Assembly: GCF_002093115.1 (NCBI RefSeq)
Contig: NZ_NAAD01000001.1
Span: 124,001 to 188,000 of the forward strand
DNA from: Geothermobacter hydrogeniphilus
GTDB taxonomy: Bacteria > Desulfobacterota > Desulfuromonadia > Desulfuromonadales > Geothermobacteraceae
Length of the DNA stretch: 64,000 nucleotides
Direction of reading: 5' to 3'
Shown here: positions 50,408 to 59,667 of the stretch, piece by piece
Position numbering within the stretch: the stretch's first letter is position 1
Layout of the letters: every line of letters begins with the position of its first letter
Program-made: the position numbers and the translations under genes
The notes under the pieces: generated by a model
The model's input: the letters and a program-made list of their open reading frames with translations, nothing else
What the model was told of the DNA's origin: nothing
Database searches by the model: none

Positions 50408-51091
50408 TTAAGCGGCCGCGCCCTTTTTAATCGCCGGGTTCAATTCCGTCAGCCGGGTCACGGTCACTGTCGGCTGGATCTCCCAGGGGTCGAAAACGGC
50501 CTGCGGGGTGCGTCGCACCCAGGCGCCGTTCATCCCGGCCGAGATCGCGCCGATAACATCGAACGGGTTGCTGGAAACCAGCCAGCTGGTGCCGCCGTGG
50601 GCGCCCGCCCGGCGGAGAAAGTGAGCGTAGACGGCCGGGTTGGGCTTGAAGCTGCCGATCTCGTCACAGCTGACAACATCCTCGAAACAGTCGCCGATGT
50701 CGGCGTGGGCGAGCAGCGACTGAAGATCATCGGCGCAGCCGTTGGAAAAGGCGAACAGTCTGAAACCCGCCGCCTTGAGGTCCGTCAGGGCCGGTTTCAC
50801 TTCAGGGAAGGCCGGCAGCACCCGGTAACCGGCGAGCAGCAGTTCACGGTCGCTGCCATCGAGGACGACGCCGAGCCGGGTGCAGGCGTAGTCCAGGGCC
50901 TGGGCGGTACAGGTGGGGAAGTCGCGGTAGTTCTGCATCAGTCCGCGGCGGAAGGAATACTCCAGCTGTTTCTCCCGCCAAAGTTGCGACAGGGGCGCCG
51001 CCCGGTCACCGACCAGGCGTTTAAGGACGGTAATCACGCCGGCGGTATCGATCAGGGTTCCGTAGACATCGAAGGCCAGGGTCGCTGTCAT
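50408..51091 (-). CDS. HAD-family hydrolase, haloacid dehalogenase type II
   Basis: 227 residues. Motif I FDVYGTLIDTAG with nucleophile Asp8 followed by Tyr (typical of L-2-haloacid dehalogenases), motif II FAFSNGCADD, motif III Lys in IGSFKPNPAVYAHF, motif IV SSNPFDVIGAISAGM. The family hydrolyses 2-halo acids with inversion, although many members are phosphatases. The substrate is unknown. It lies between the thrC gene and the BFD-like gene, all reading leftwards, but the 20-60 base gaps leave operon membership open. Confidence 0.87.
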   Translation of the reverse strand: MTATLAFDVYGTLIDTAGVITVLKRLVGDRAAPLSQLWREKQLEYSFRRGLMQNYRDFPTCTAQALDYACTRLGVVLDGSDRELLLAGYRVLPAFPEVKPALTDLKAAGFRLFAFSNGCADDLQSLLAHADIGDCFEDVVSCDEIGSFKPNPAVYAHFLRRAGAHGGTSWLVSSNPFDVIGAISAGMNGAWVRRTPQAVFDPWEIQPTVTVTRLTELNPAIKKGAAA

Positions 51092-51147
51092 CGTCGTTTC
51101 TCCTTCGGTTTCCCGGGGCAGGATTGCCGCTGGTTACTGCAGACTCT

Positions 51148-52536
51148 TCAGATCGCCCGTTCGGCAAGGTAGGCCTTGATGACGGCGGTGTCGGCGTCGA
51201 CGATTTCACAACGCTGCTCCCGCTGTTCGATTCCTGCCAGACCGGCGGGCCGTTGCGGTTCCCGCCCGGTCGCCTCGCGGACCGCCTGGTCAAACTTGGC
51301 CGGATGGGCAGTGGCCAGGCAGACGGTTGGGTAGCGTCCGGAACCGAGTTTCCCGGCGGCGTGGACCCCGGTCGCGGTGTGGGGGTCGAGCAGGTAGTCG
51401 GTCCGGCGGAAAAAGTCGCCGATGGTCGCGATGGTCTGCTCGTTGTCGACCGTAAGGGCGGCGAACTCGTTCTGGACGCTGTGCAGCTGCTCCGCGCTGA
51501 ATTCCAGCTTGCCGTCGCGGTTGAAGTCCTCCATGGCCTTTCTCAGAGCCCGGCTGTCGCCATCCAGCAGGTAATAGAGGTAACGCTCGAAGTTGCTCGC
51601 CTTCTGGATGTCCATCGACGGCGAGGGGGTGGGGCGGACCTCGCCAATCGAATAATCGCCGTGGTTGATGAAGCGGCTGAGGATATTGTTTTCGTTGCTG
51701 GCCAGGATCAGCTGGTCGATCGGCAGCCCCATCCGTTTGGCGATGTAGCCGGCGAAAATATCGCCGAAATTGCCGGTCGGCACCGAAAAATTGATTTTTT
51801 TGCAGCTGGTGTCCTTGTGGACCCGGCCCCAGGCGTAGAAGTAGTAGACCACCTGAGCCAGCACCCGCGCCCAGTTGATTGAATTCACCGCGCCGAGGCT
51901 GTGCCGCTGTTTGAAGGCGACGTCGCCGAAGATCTCCTTGACGATCGCCTGGCCGTCGTCGAAGGTGCCGCGGATCGCCAGGTTGAAGACGTTGGGATCG
52001 GTGACGGTGGTCATCTGCAGTTCCTGGATCGGTGAGACCTTGCCGTGCGGATGAAGGATGAAGATGTTGATGTTCTGCTTGCCGCGCACGCCGTAGATGG
52101 CCGCCGATCCGGTATCCCCCGACGTGGCGCCGATGATGTTCATCTTCTCGCCGTTCTGCCTGAGGAGATACTCGAACAGGTTGCCGAGAAACTGCAGGGC
52201 GACATCCTTGAAGGCCAGGGTCGGACCGTGAAAGAGTTCGAGGATGTAGACCCCGTCCCGGTGGACCACCGGGGTCACCTCGGGATGAGTGAAGGTGGCG
52301 TAGGAACGGTCGATCAGGTCTTTCAGATCGGCGGCCGGGATGTCGGTGGCGTAGCGGGAAATGATCTGAAAGGCCAGCTCCGGGTAGGCGAGCCGGGACC
52401 AGGCTTCGAGTTCGCCGCTGTTGACGCGGGGGATCTCGGCCGGCAGCAGCAGTCCGCCGTCATCGGCCAGGCCCATCATCACCGCCTGTTTGAAACTGAG
52501 GCCGTTGACCCGGCCGCGGGTGCTGAGATATTGCAT
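51148..52536 (-). CDS. thrC: Threonine synthase
   Basis: 462 residues. The N-terminal MQYLSTRGRVNGLSFKQAVMMGLADDGGLLLP is typical of class II (long) threonine synthases. FHGPTLAFKDVALQFLGN holds the PLP lysine, GATSGDTGSAAIYGVRG binds phosphate, and SVPTGNFGDIFAGYIAKRMGLP is the third signature. It converts O-phosphohomoserine to threonine in the cytoplasm. Its length agrees with yeast-type enzymes. It stands apart from other thr genes here; a terminator for the upstream malic enzyme gene lies between them. Confidence 0.95.
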   Translation of the reverse strand: MQYLSTRGRVNGLSFKQAVMMGLADDGGLLLPAEIPRVNSGELEAWSRLAYPELAFQIISRYATDIPAADLKDLIDRSYATFTHPEVTPVVHRDGVYILELFHGPTLAFKDVALQFLGNLFEYLLRQNGEKMNIIGATSGDTGSAAIYGVRGKQNINIFILHPHGKVSPIQELQMTTVTDPNVFNLAIRGTFDDGQAIVKEIFGDVAFKQRHSLGAVNSINWARVLAQVVYYFYAWGRVHKDTSCKKINFSVPTGNFGDIFAGYIAKRMGLPIDQLILASNENNILSRFINHGDYSIGEVRPTPSPSMDIQKASNFERYLYYLLDGDSRALRKAMEDFNRDGKLEFSAEQLHSVQNEFAALTVDNEQTIATIGDFFRRTDYLLDPHTATGVHAAGKLGSGRYPTVCLATAHPAKFDQAVREATGREPQRPAGLAGIEQREQRCEIVDADTAVIKAYLAERAI

Positions 52537-52576
52537 CGGGATGTCTCCTCGGGTGTGATTGGAGGGTCATCATAGC

Positions 52577-52609
52577 AAAAAGGGCGGGAGAGCAAAAGCT
52601 CTCCCGCCC
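52577..52609 (-). terminator. Intrinsic terminator after the malic enzyme gene
   Basis: On the minus strand GGGCGGGAGAGC pairs perfectly with GCTCTCCCGCCC around a TTTT loop and is followed by TTTTTGC. It lies 37 bases past the maeB stop codon and before thrC. Confidence 0.9.
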
Positions 52610-52645
52610 CGTCAGACGACTGAAAATGCCTGTCTTCCGTCCAGG

Positions 52646-54901
52646 TCAGTTGTTTCCCTGGGCGTCGACCACCGCCACCGCCGCCATATTGACGATGTCG
52701 GCGACATCGTCGCCGCGCTGCAGGACGTGGATCGGTTGTTTCATGCCCATCAGGATCGGACCGACCGCTTCGGCTTCTCCCAGTTTGTTGAGCAGCTTGT
52801 AGCTGATATTGCCCGACTGCAGGTCGGGGAAAATGAAGACGTTGGCATCCCCCTTGAGATCGGAGAAGGGGTATTCGGAGGCGATCAGTTCCGGGTCAAG
52901 GGCGACGTTGGCCTGAATTTCTCCATCGACGCTCAGGTGCGGAGCCCACTCCTTGACCAGCGAAGTCGCCTTCCTGACTTTGATCGCCAGCGGGTGCTGG
53001 GTCGAACCGAAGTTCGAGAAGGAGAGCATGGCGACCTTCGGCTCGATATCGAAGTGCCGAGCCTTTTCGGCGGTCAGGATGGCCGTTTCCGCCAGCTCCT
53101 CGGCGGTCGGCTCGATGGTCACGGTGGTGTCGGCGAAGAAGACCACCTGTTTCTTGGTGACGATCATGTAGGCGCCGTGCACCTTGGAGAGCCCTTCCTT
53201 CTTGCCGATGATCTCCAGGGCCGGCCGGATGGTATCCGGATAGTGGTGTTCGATGCCGGACAGCAGGGTGTCGGCGTCGCCCATGTGAATCATCATGGCG
53301 CCGAAGTAGTTGCGGTTTTTCTTGATCTGCCGTTTGCCTTCGGCCCGGGTGATGCCCTTGCGCTGGCGCATGGCGAACAGCTCGTCAATATATTTGCCGC
53401 GTTCGGCAAAGGTGTTGGGGTCGATAATCTCGACACCGTTCAGGTCAAGGTCCAGTTCCTCGATCCGGGCGCGGATTTCCGTTTCCTCGCCGAGCAGGAT
53501 CGGTTTGGCGATCCCCTCGTCGAGGAGAATCTGGGCGGCGCGAAGAATCTTTTCGTTGTCTCCTTCGGGGAAGACCACCCGTTTCGGATCACACTTGGCC
53601 TTGTTGATCAGGTTGCGCATGATCTCCTTGGAGCGGCCCTGCAAAGCTTCAAGATGTTCGATGTACTTTGCCATGTCTTTGATCGGACGCCGGGCGACGC
53701 CGCTGTCCATGGCCGCCTGGGCGACCGCAGGCGCGACCCGCAGCAGGACCCTCGGATCGAAGGGCTTGGGAATCAGGTATTCACGCCCGAACTTGATCTC
53801 TTCACCGCTGTAGGCCTTGCGCACCGAGTCGGGAACATCTTCCTTGGCCAGTTCGGCCAGGGCCTTGACGGCGGCGGCTTTCATCTCCTCGTTGATGGCG
53901 CTGGCGTGAACGTCGAGGGCGCCGCGGAACAGGAAGGGGAAGCAGAGGACGTTGTTGACCTGGTTGGCGTAGTCACTGCGGCCGGTGCCGACGATGGCGT
54001 CCGGACGGACCGCCTTGGCTTCCGGCGGGGTGATTTCCGGGTCGGGGTTGGCCATGGCGAAGATGATCGGATCCTTGGCCATGGACTTGACCATCTCCTG
54101 GGTCAGCGCCCCCTTGGCCGAAACGCCGAAGAAGATATCGGCACCGACCAGGGCTTCGGCGAGAGTGCGGGCTTTGGTGTCGCTGGCGAGGCGCTGTTTG
54201 TACTCGTTCATCCCTTCGGTGCGTCCCTTGTAGATGACGCCCTTGGTGTCGCAGAGGATAAGGTTTTCCTGCTTGATGCCGAGGGTCATGGCGAGGTTGG
54301 CGCAGGCGATGCCGGCGGCACCGGCGCCGTTGACCACCATCTTGGCCGTATCAAAGGACTTGCCGACCAGTTCGAGGGCGTTTTTCATCCCCGCCGCGGC
54401 GATGATCGCGGTGCCGTGCTGATCATCGTGGAAGACCGGGATGTTCATGATCTTCTTCAGTTCTTCCTCGATGTAGAAGCATTCCGGCCCCTTGATGTCT
54501 TCCAGGTTGATGCCGCCGAAGGTCGGTTCCAGCAGTTTGACGGTGCGGATCAGTTCATCGCAGTCCTGAGTGTCGAGTTCGATGTCGAACACATCGACAT
54601 CGGCGAAGCGTTTGAAGAGAACGCCCTTGCCTTCCATGACCGGTTTCCCGGCCAGGGCGCCGATGTTGCCGAGACCGAGGACCGCGGTGCCGTTGCTGAC
54701 CACCGCGACCAGGTTGCCCTTGGCGGTGTACTGGTAGGCATCGTCCGGATTCTTCTCGATATCGAGGCAGGGCTCGGCGACTCCGGGGCTGTAGGCGAGG
54801 GACAGATCGCGACTGGTGGCGCAGGGTTTGGTGGTGATGACTTCGATTTTTCCTTTGCGTCCCTGACTGTGGTAGTCGAGGGCTTCCTGTCGTTTCGACA
54901 T
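52646..54901 (-). CDS. maeB: NADP-dependent malic enzyme with phosphotransacetylase-like domain
   Basis: 751 residues from ATG 54901, which gives the usual start [20 protein letters not shown]. The N-terminal 430 residues are malic enzyme ([48 protein letters not shown] for NADP binding). The C-terminal ~320 residues are phosphate acetyltransferase-like ([29 protein letters not shown]), as in MaeB; that part is usually regulatory, sensing acetyl-CoA. It decarboxylates malate to pyruvate in the cytoplasm. A good sigma-70 promoter and a leader hairpin lie upstream; a strong terminator follows. Confidence 0.96.
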   Translation of the reverse strand: MSKRQEALDYHSQGRKGKIEVITTKPCATSRDLSLAYSPGVAEPCLDIEKNPDDAYQYTAKGNLVAVVSNGTAVLGLGNIGALAGKPVMEGKGVLFKRFADVDVFDIELDTQDCDELIRTVKLLEPTFGGINLEDIKGPECFYIEEELKKIMNIPVFHDDQHGTAIIAAAGMKNALELVGKSFDTAKMVVNGAGAAGIACANLAMTLGIKQENLILCDTKGVIYKGRTEGMNEYKQRLASDTKARTLAEALVGADIFFGVSAKGALTQEMVKSMAKDPIIFAMANPDPEITPPEAKAVRPDAIVGTGRSDYANQVNNVLCFPFLFRGALDVHASAINEEMKAAAVKALAELAKEDVPDSVRKAYSGEEIKFGREYLIPKPFDPRVLLRVAPAVAQAAMDSGVARRPIKDMAKYIEHLEALQGRSKEIMRNLINKAKCDPKRVVFPEGDNEKILRAAQILLDEGIAKPILLGEETEIRARIEELDLDLNGVEIIDPNTFAERGKYIDELFAMRQRKGITRAEGKRQIKKNRNYFGAMMIHMGDADTLLSGIEHHYPDTIRPALEIIGKKEGLSKVHGAYMIVTKKQVVFFADTTVTIEPTAEELAETAILTAEKARHFDIEPKVAMLSFSNFGSTQHPLAIKVRKATSLVKEWAPHLSVDGEIQANVALDPELIASEYPFSDLKGDANVFIFPDLQSGNISYKLLNKLGEAEAVGPILMGMKQPIHVLQRGDDVADIVNMAAVAVVDAQGNN

Positions 54902-54936
54902 CTGATGTGCCTCCGTTGACGTGGTTTTACTCTCCC

Positions 54937-54962
54937 TAAAAAATACCCCATGAGACATGGGG
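54937..54962 (-). promoter_or_regulatory. Hairpin with T-run in the maeB leader
   Basis: On the minus strand CCCCATG and CATGGGG (54,962-54,946) form a perfect 7-base stem with a 3-base loop, followed by TATTTTTTA. It lies about 45 bases before the maeB start codon, downstream of the promoter at 55,041. It looks like a small terminator in the leader, so maeB transcription may be attenuated. Confidence 0.4.
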
Positions 54963-55040
54963 TTCCAGATCGTGTGTGCTGGCTAAAAACAGTGTTTTAG
55001 AAAAAATACCTTGTCAATAAATTTAGTAAAATTAAAGGCG

Positions 55041-55069
55041 AACATAGTCCCGGTCCGAGAATGTGTCAA
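55041..55069 (-). promoter_or_regulatory. Sigma-70 promoter for maeB
   Basis: On the minus strand TTGACA (55,069-55,064), a 17-base spacer and TATGTT (55,046-55,041), ten of twelve bases matching consensus. It would give a leader of about 130 bases for maeB. The rest of the 54,902-55,365 gap shows no gene I can support. Confidence 0.65.
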
Positions 55070-55365
55070 GCCTAAAGTGGTTGAAGCTCAGCAAGGCCGA
55101 TGCCAAGGTGGTTTCTCCTAAGATATCCCCGGTTTTCGCGGCGTCAAGCGGGGTTCTGGTTTCCCCGTGGGGCGGAACGCGGGAGAGAAGTTGCCGTTCC
55201 TGGCGAAAATCAGCCGCTTTGCGGTTTGCCGGGGCAAGGGATTGCCGATGTCGACGGCGGTTTGACAGGACCGGTGGCAAGGGGTACAAACGACAGGAAT
55301 TGAGAATCCGGGGTCTTCCGGTCCGTCGCCCGTGGGTGGGATGGGCCGGGGAAATAGAATGATTG

Positions 55366-55860
55366 ATGACGATGATTGCAGGTGTTCTCTCTGATACCCA
55401 TTTTTCCGATCTCGCGGAAGCCGACGCGGCGATCGGGGAACTGCTCGCCGGCTGTTTTGCGGATGTCGACCTGGTGTTGCATGCCGGTGATCTCGGTCCG
55501 CCGGAGGCCTTGTTCAGCTTTGCTCCCCTGCCGGTACTGGCCGTGCGCGGCAACACCGATGCCGGGCATGCCGATCTGCCGCCACAGCGGCTTCTGACCC
55601 TGGACGGTGTCCGTGTCGGCCTGGTTCATGGCTGGGGGGCGGCCGCCGGGCTGGATTCGCGGGTGATCCGGCATTTCGACGGGCAGGAACTGGACCTGCT
55701 GATTTTCGGACACAGCCATGTTCCGGTTTGCACCCGGCGCAACGGCTTGCTATTGTTCAACCCGGGCAGCCTCAGTCGGCCGCGATCATCCCGCGGACCG
55801 ACCGTCGGTCGCCTGATATTGGACCGGGGAACCGTCAGCGGTGAGATTCTGACGCCCTGA
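55366..55860 (+). CDS. YfcE/MJ0936-type metallophosphoesterase
   Basis: 164 residues from ATG 55366; ATG 55372 is also possible. The metal-binding motifs of calcineurin-like phosphoesterases are in order: GVLSDTHF (D-x-H), LHAGDLG (GD), VRGNTDAGH (GN-x-D), LVHGWG and FGHSHVPV (GHxH). The size suits the YfcE/MJ0936 family of small phosphodiesterases, cytoplasmic and acting on unknown phosphodiesters. It is followed after 47 bases by the HIT protein gene, another nucleotide-related enzyme. Confidence 0.88.
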   Translation: MTMIAGVLSDTHFSDLAEADAAIGELLAGCFADVDLVLHAGDLGPPEALFSFAPLPVLAVRGNTDAGHADLPPQRLLTLDGVRVGLVHGWGAAAGLDSRVIRHFDGQELDLLIFGHSHVPVCTRRNGLLLFNPGSLSRPRSSRGPTVGRLILDRGTVSGEILTP

Positions 55861-55907
55861 TCCCGGCATCATCAGTAAATTTTTTACCAATGCGGCAAGG
55901 AATGGCC

Positions 55908-56402
55908 ATGAAACAACTCTGGGCACCCTGGCGGATGAGCTATATCAACGGCGACGACAAAGACGCGACAGCGGGCTGTATTTTCTGTGTGCGTGACTCT
56001 GCGGACGAGGATGGTGACCGGTTGATTCTTCATCGCGGGGAACATGCTTTCATCATCATGAACAAGTATCCCTATTCAAACGGCCACCTGCTGGTTGCTC
56101 CCTACCGGCACACCGCCGATCTCTCCGAATTGAGTGATGCCGAAGCGCTGGAAATGCATCGCCTGACGGTTTTGGCCCGCGACGCGCTGCGGTCGTGGGG
56201 CAACCCCGACGGCTTCAATATCGGCATGAACTGGGGCCGGGTGGCCGGGGCGGGCATCGAAGATCACCTGCATCTGCATATCGTGCCGCGCTGGAACGGC
56301 GACACCAATTTTATGCCGGTCTTTTCGGATGTCAGGGTGATTCCCCAGCATCTGCAGGAAACCTACACCCTGCTGGCGAAAGCGATGGCTTCTTTAACCT
56401 GA
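55908..56402 (+). CDS. HIT family nucleotide hydrolase/transferase
   Basis: 164 residues from ATG 55908 with AAGGAATGG upstream. The start MKQLWAPWRMSYI and the zinc-type CIFC segment (residues 24-27) are characteristic of this HIT branch (related to Ap4A phosphorylases and AMP-lysine hydrolases). The catalytic triad HLHLHIVPRW matches the HIT consensus. It likely acts on dinucleoside polyphosphates or nucleotidyl adducts in the cytoplasm. Neighbouring genes (phosphoesterase before, ExbB after) run in the same direction. Confidence 0.9.
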   Translation: MKQLWAPWRMSYINGDDKDATAGCIFCVRDSADEDGDRLILHRGEHAFIIMNKYPYSNGHLLVAPYRHTADLSELSDAEALEMHRLTVLARDALRSWGNPDGFNIGMNWGRVAGAGIEDHLHLHIVPRWNGDTNFMPVFSDVRVIPQHLQETYTLLAKAMASLT

Positions 56403-56492
56403 TTGAAGCCTGAATCAGTGGGCCCCTTGTCGGAGGACAGCACAACGAGGGACTCACTGATTCAGGCGAACCTGAGGATGACGGAACAGACT

Positions 56493-57113
56493 ATGTTTGA
56501 ATTGTTCAACAAGGGCGGATTCCTGATGTGGGTACTGCTGGGCTGTTCGGTGCTGGCCCTGGCGATTTTCCTGATGAAACTTTTCTGGTACCGGCAGATT
56601 CGCGGCAGCGGACAGATCCTCTTCAGGGATGTCATCGACCTGGTGCAGAAAAAGAAAATCGATGAGGCGCTGGTGGTCTGCCAGCGGACGCCGTCACCCC
56701 TCTCGCGGGTGGTTCTTGCCGCTCTCCGCCAGTCAGGCCGCCCCCGCGAGCATATCAAGACCATCGCTTCGGAAGTCGCCAGCCGGGAAGGGGTGGCGCT
56801 CGAGTCCTACCTCGGTCTGCTGTCGACCATCGCCACGATCTCGCCGCTGCTCGGCCTGCTCGGAACCGTGCTCGGCATGATCCAGGCGTTCAATGTCATC
56901 GCCACCGCCGGGGTGAGCACCCCGGCGACCCTCGGCGGCGGCATTTCCCAGGCTCTGATCACCACTGCCGCCGGCATGGCGGTGGCGATTCCGGTTATCC
57001 TCGCCCACCGTTTTCTGACCGGTCAGATGAATCGCCTGGTGGTTGAAATGCAGGAATTCATCCTGCGGATTGTCGACCTGCTCGGTGGAGGCAGTGATGA
57101 TGTTCAGCAGTAG
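56493..57113 (+). CDS. exbB: MotA/TolQ/ExbB proton channel subunit
   Basis: 206 residues from ATG 56493, giving the usual N-terminus FELFNKGGFLMWVLLGCSVLALAIF; earlier in-frame starts add only non-conserved residues. Three membrane segments with the conserved GLLSTIATISPLLGLLGTVLGMIQAFN motif, and ALITTAAGMAVAIPVILAHRFL as the last helix. It forms the inner-membrane proton channel with the ExbD protein encoded next (17-base overlap), which energises a TonB-like or Tol-type partner. No TonB gene is in the window. TolQ is a possible alternative name. Confidence 0.9.
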   Translation: MFELFNKGGFLMWVLLGCSVLALAIFLMKLFWYRQIRGSGQILFRDVIDLVQKKKIDEALVVCQRTPSPLSRVVLAALRQSGRPREHIKTIASEVASREGVALESYLGLLSTIATISPLLGLLGTVLGMIQAFNVIATAGVSTPATLGGGISQALITTAAGMAVAIPVILAHRFLTGQMNRLVVEMQEFILRIVDLLGGGSDDVQQ

Positions 57114-57507
57114 GCGCGGCAGCGAAGAGCCCAAGGTTGACATGACGCCAATGGTTGACGTGGTCTTCCTGCTGCTGATCTTTTTCATGATTTCAACCAC
57201 TTTCGTCGAAACTCCCGGCATCGATGTCAATCTTCCCAAATCCTCTCTCGAGGTGACCGAGAAGAAGCCGCAGGAGATCAAGGTGTTTATCGACGCCCGC
57301 GGGAAGATCGTGATTGATGAGAAGCAGGTCAGTCTCAAGGGGCTGAAAGAGCGGTTGAAGGCGATGGGCGCCAAGACCGCTGAAACCACCTTTGTCCTGA
57401 TGGCCGACCGCGATGTCCGTCACGGGCGGGTGGTCGAGGTGATGGATGCCGCAAAAGAGGCCGGTTTCGTGCAGCTTGCCATCGCCACGGAAAAAACGTC
57501 GCGGTAA
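57097..57507 (+). CDS. exbD: ExbD/TolR family protein
   Basis: 136 residues; ATG 57097 or ATG 57100 may start it (GGAGG lies 5-8 bases upstream). It has a single N-terminal membrane helix with the proton-carrying aspartate: DMTPMVDVVFLLLIFFMIS. The periplasmic part contains IDVNLPKSS, KIVIDEKQVSLKGLKERL and VLMADRDVRHGRVVEVMDAAKEAG, conserved in ExbD/TolR. It pairs with ExbB. Context does not show which TonB-dependent or Tol process it serves. Confidence 0.92.
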   Translation: MMFSSRRGSEEPKVDMTPMVDVVFLLLIFFMISTTFVETPGIDVNLPKSSLEVTEKKPQEIKVFIDARGKIVIDEKQVSLKGLKERLKAMGAKTAETTFVLMADRDVRHGRVVEVMDAAKEAGFVQLAIATEKTSR

Positions 57508-57547
57508 GGGAACTCCGCGAACGGACAAAGAATCACTTGACCCCGGT

Positions 57548-57575
57548 TTAAAATAAGTTAACATTGCCATATTAT
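57548..57575 (+). promoter_or_regulatory. Possible sigma-70 promoter for the chemotaxis receptor gene
   Basis: TTAAAA (57,548-57,553), a 16-base spacer and TATTAT (57,570-57,575). The -10 is good and the -35 is weak. It lies about 57 bases before ATG 57632. Confidence 0.35.
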
Positions 57576-57631
57576 TGATTCTTTCGCGCCGCCCGGAACA
57601 GATCGCAGCGGAGGGCGCAGGAGGGTACGCG

Positions 57632-59635
57632 ATGGCTCAGAGCAAAGGCCACGGATCTCTGGACCGGGCCGGGATATACGCGCTGCTCGGCTTTTGTCTG
57701 GGCGTCTCGGCCCCGGTCGGCTGGCTGCTGTTGCGGCTGGTTTTTTTCTGGCAGCCCGGCGTCGGAGTCGTTGCCCAGCTGGAGCAGGAGGTTTTCCGTT
57801 CCGGACAACAGCTTGCTCTCTATCTCTACATGGGGCTCGGGACCGCCCTGGTTCTCGCCTCTTTCGGTTTCCTCATCGGTCGCGCCTGGCAGCAGCTGCA
57901 TGACCGGGCCGAACGCCTCGATCGTCTTCATCACGCCGTCGATGAGCAGAAGCAGGATTTCGAACGGCGCTTCCGCAATCTCAACAACGGCATCAAGAAT
58001 TTTCACGCCATCAACACCTATATCCAGAAAACCGACGATCCCGGCGAGGTCCTGAAGCTTGCCGCCGACGGTCTGCACAATATTCTCGGCTACGACCGGG
58101 TCAATATCCTCATGGTCGATGATGACCGGAAGCGGCTGCGGCTGGTGGCCAGTCACGGTACCGAAGGAGATTTCAGCGACGCTGAATTTCCGCTCGATGA
58201 ACGACTCGGCGTCATCTACAAGGCGGTTGTCGAACAGCGCCTGTTCCTGATCGATGACATGCGCAAGATGCCGGATGATTTTCACATCGCGGTCGATTTC
58301 AGCTCCCACCCGATTCTGCGTTCCCGGGTCTTTATCATCTGTCCGATCATTGTTCACGAAGAGGTCGTCGGCCTGTTCGGGGTCGACAACAAGCACAGTC
58401 GCGGCCAGCTTGATGAAACCGATGTCGACACCGTCAAGCTGTTTGCCGACCAGGTCGCCATGACCCTGACCAAGCTCAACCTGCTCGACGCGGTCGATTC
58501 CCTGACCCGCGAACTGGAACATACCTTCAGCGAAATGCTGCAGTATCGGTCCGAACACCAACGTCTCGACGGTGCCCTCAAGGACGCCAGCCGTTCGACC
58601 GGCGAAGCGATCCGCGATATTTCCGGTGCCGCCGGCGTGGTCCAGGAGGCGGTCGACGAAACCCGTTCCGCCGCCGGCGAGATCTCGGTCTCGATCCAGC
58701 AGGTGTCGGAAAATATCGGCACCCTGCAGGAATTCATGGACAACGCCGTGGCTTCGATCACTGAAATCGCCGCCACTATCAAGGAGGTCGAGGCGAGCGC
58801 AGTCAAATCGCAGGCGATGACCGAAGGGGTGCAGGAGAAAGCGGCCGGCGGGGTTGACCGGGTCGATCGCGCCATCTGCAGTCTGCAGGGGATTGCCGAA
58901 GCGGTGGAAACCGCCTACGCCGGTATTGAACGCCTGTCGGATATCGGTGAGGAGGTCGGGGGCATCACCACCGTGATCAACGAAATCACCCAGAAGACCA
59001 ACCTGCTGGCTCTCAACGCCGCCATTATCGCCGCCCAGGCCGGTGAACACGGTCGCTCCTTCGCGGTGGTCGCCGACGAGGTCGGCAGCCTGGCGCGGGA
59101 AACAGCGCAGTCAACCGAGGCGATTTCGGCCCTGATCGGCGACATCCAGCAGGCGACCCGCGAGGCTGTCGGACACATCGCCAAGACCCGCAACCTGGTT
59201 CGCGAGGGGCTGGGGCACGGCGAAGAGCTGGAAACGGCTCTGCAGCAGATACTGCAGGGTACCGAGCAGGCGATGACCATGTCGCGGGATATCCGCCGCG
59301 CCACCTACGAGGTGGCGCGCAGTGCCGAATCGATCAACAAGGCGGTGGTGCATCTCGGTGAGATGGCCGCGCAGATCTCCCACGCGTCCAAGGAACAGGC
59401 CAACGGGACGCGCAGCATCGTGCACGCCATCGAGGAGGTCAAGCAGATGTCCGACGATATGGTCGACGCGACCGAGCGGCAGCGGCGCAACATGGACGAT
59501 ATCGACCGCTCCGTCGACCTGGTCAGCGGCATGGCCAAGCGCATTTTCGCCGAACTGGAGAAACGCCAGCAGGGCAGCCGTGATGTGCTGGAGAAACTTG
59601 AAGTGCTGAAGATGCAGGGACGGCGGATTGAGTAG
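57632..59635 (+). CDS. Methyl-accepting chemotaxis-type receptor with GAF domain
   Basis: 667 residues from ATG 57632 (GGAGG seven bases upstream). Two membrane helices (about residues 14-38 and 62-84), then a GAF domain (about 130-300: YDRVNILMVDDDRKRLRLVASHG, HPILRSRVFIICPIIVHEEVVGLFG). The C-terminal signalling domain contains the conserved hairpin tip region KTNLLALNAAIIAAQAGEHGRSFAVVADEV. No HAMP domain is evident, so signals pass from the GAF domain straight to the coiled coil. It should talk to a CheA/CheW complex. The last 29 bases are duplicated beyond the transposase gene. Confidence 0.93.
   Translation: MAQSKGHGSLDRAGIYALLGFCLGVSAPVGWLLLRLVFFWQPGVGVVAQLEQEVFRSGQQLALYLYMGLGTALVLASFGFLIGRAWQQLHDRAERLDRLHHAVDEQKQDFERRFRNLNNGIKNFHAINTYIQKTDDPGEVLKLAADGLHNILGYDRVNILMVDDDRKRLRLVASHGTEGDFSDAEFPLDERLGVIYKAVVEQRLFLIDDMRKMPDDFHIAVDFSSHPILRSRVFIICPIIVHEEVVGLFGVDNKHSRGQLDETDVDTVKLFADQVAMTLTKLNLLDAVDSLTRELEHTFSEMLQYRSEHQRLDGALKDASRSTGEAIRDISGAAGVVQEAVDETRSAAGEISVSIQQVSENIGTLQEFMDNAVASITEIAATIKEVEASAVKSQAMTEGVQEKAAGGVDRVDRAICSLQGIAEAVETAYAGIERLSDIGEEVGGITTVINEITQKTNLLALNAAIIAAQAGEHGRSFAVVADEVGSLARETAQSTEAISALIGDIQQATREAVGHIAKTRNLVREGLGHGEELETALQQILQGTEQAMTMSRDIRRATYEVARSAESINKAVVHLGEMAAQISHASKEQANGTRSIVHAIEEVKQMSDDMVDATERQRRNMDDIDRSVDLVSGMAKRIFAELEKRQQGSRDVLEKLEVLKMQGRRIE
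59607..59635 (+). repeat. Left copy of 29-base direct duplication flanking the RAYT element
   Basis: These 29 bases are the end of the chemotaxis receptor gene, including its stop codon. A copy with two mismatches lies at 60,695-60,723, beyond the transposase. The pair brackets the element. Confidence 0.8.
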
Positions 59636-59667
59636 CGGGAAGCCGGGGAAGGAAGCGCAGCGCATGC

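Noticed and set aside
52559-54919. Very long open frame on the plus strand opposite maeB
   Set aside because: It is the mirror of a highly conserved malic enzyme gene in GC-rich DNA; the translation has biased D/G/V content and no recognisable motifs.
55210-55260. Cyclic-di-GMP riboswitch-like words (GGCAAACC, GCAAAGC) in the minus strand
   Set aside because: The hairpin that must separate the two words is missing, so the aptamer cannot form.
55032-55556. 174-codon minus-strand frame between maeB and the phosphoesterase
   Set aside because: It overlaps the phosphoesterase gene and the maeB promoter, and its translation shows no conserved features.
57572-59050. Long open frame opposite the chemotaxis receptor
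   Set aside because: Shadow of a real gene with clear membrane, GAF and signalling domains on the other strand.
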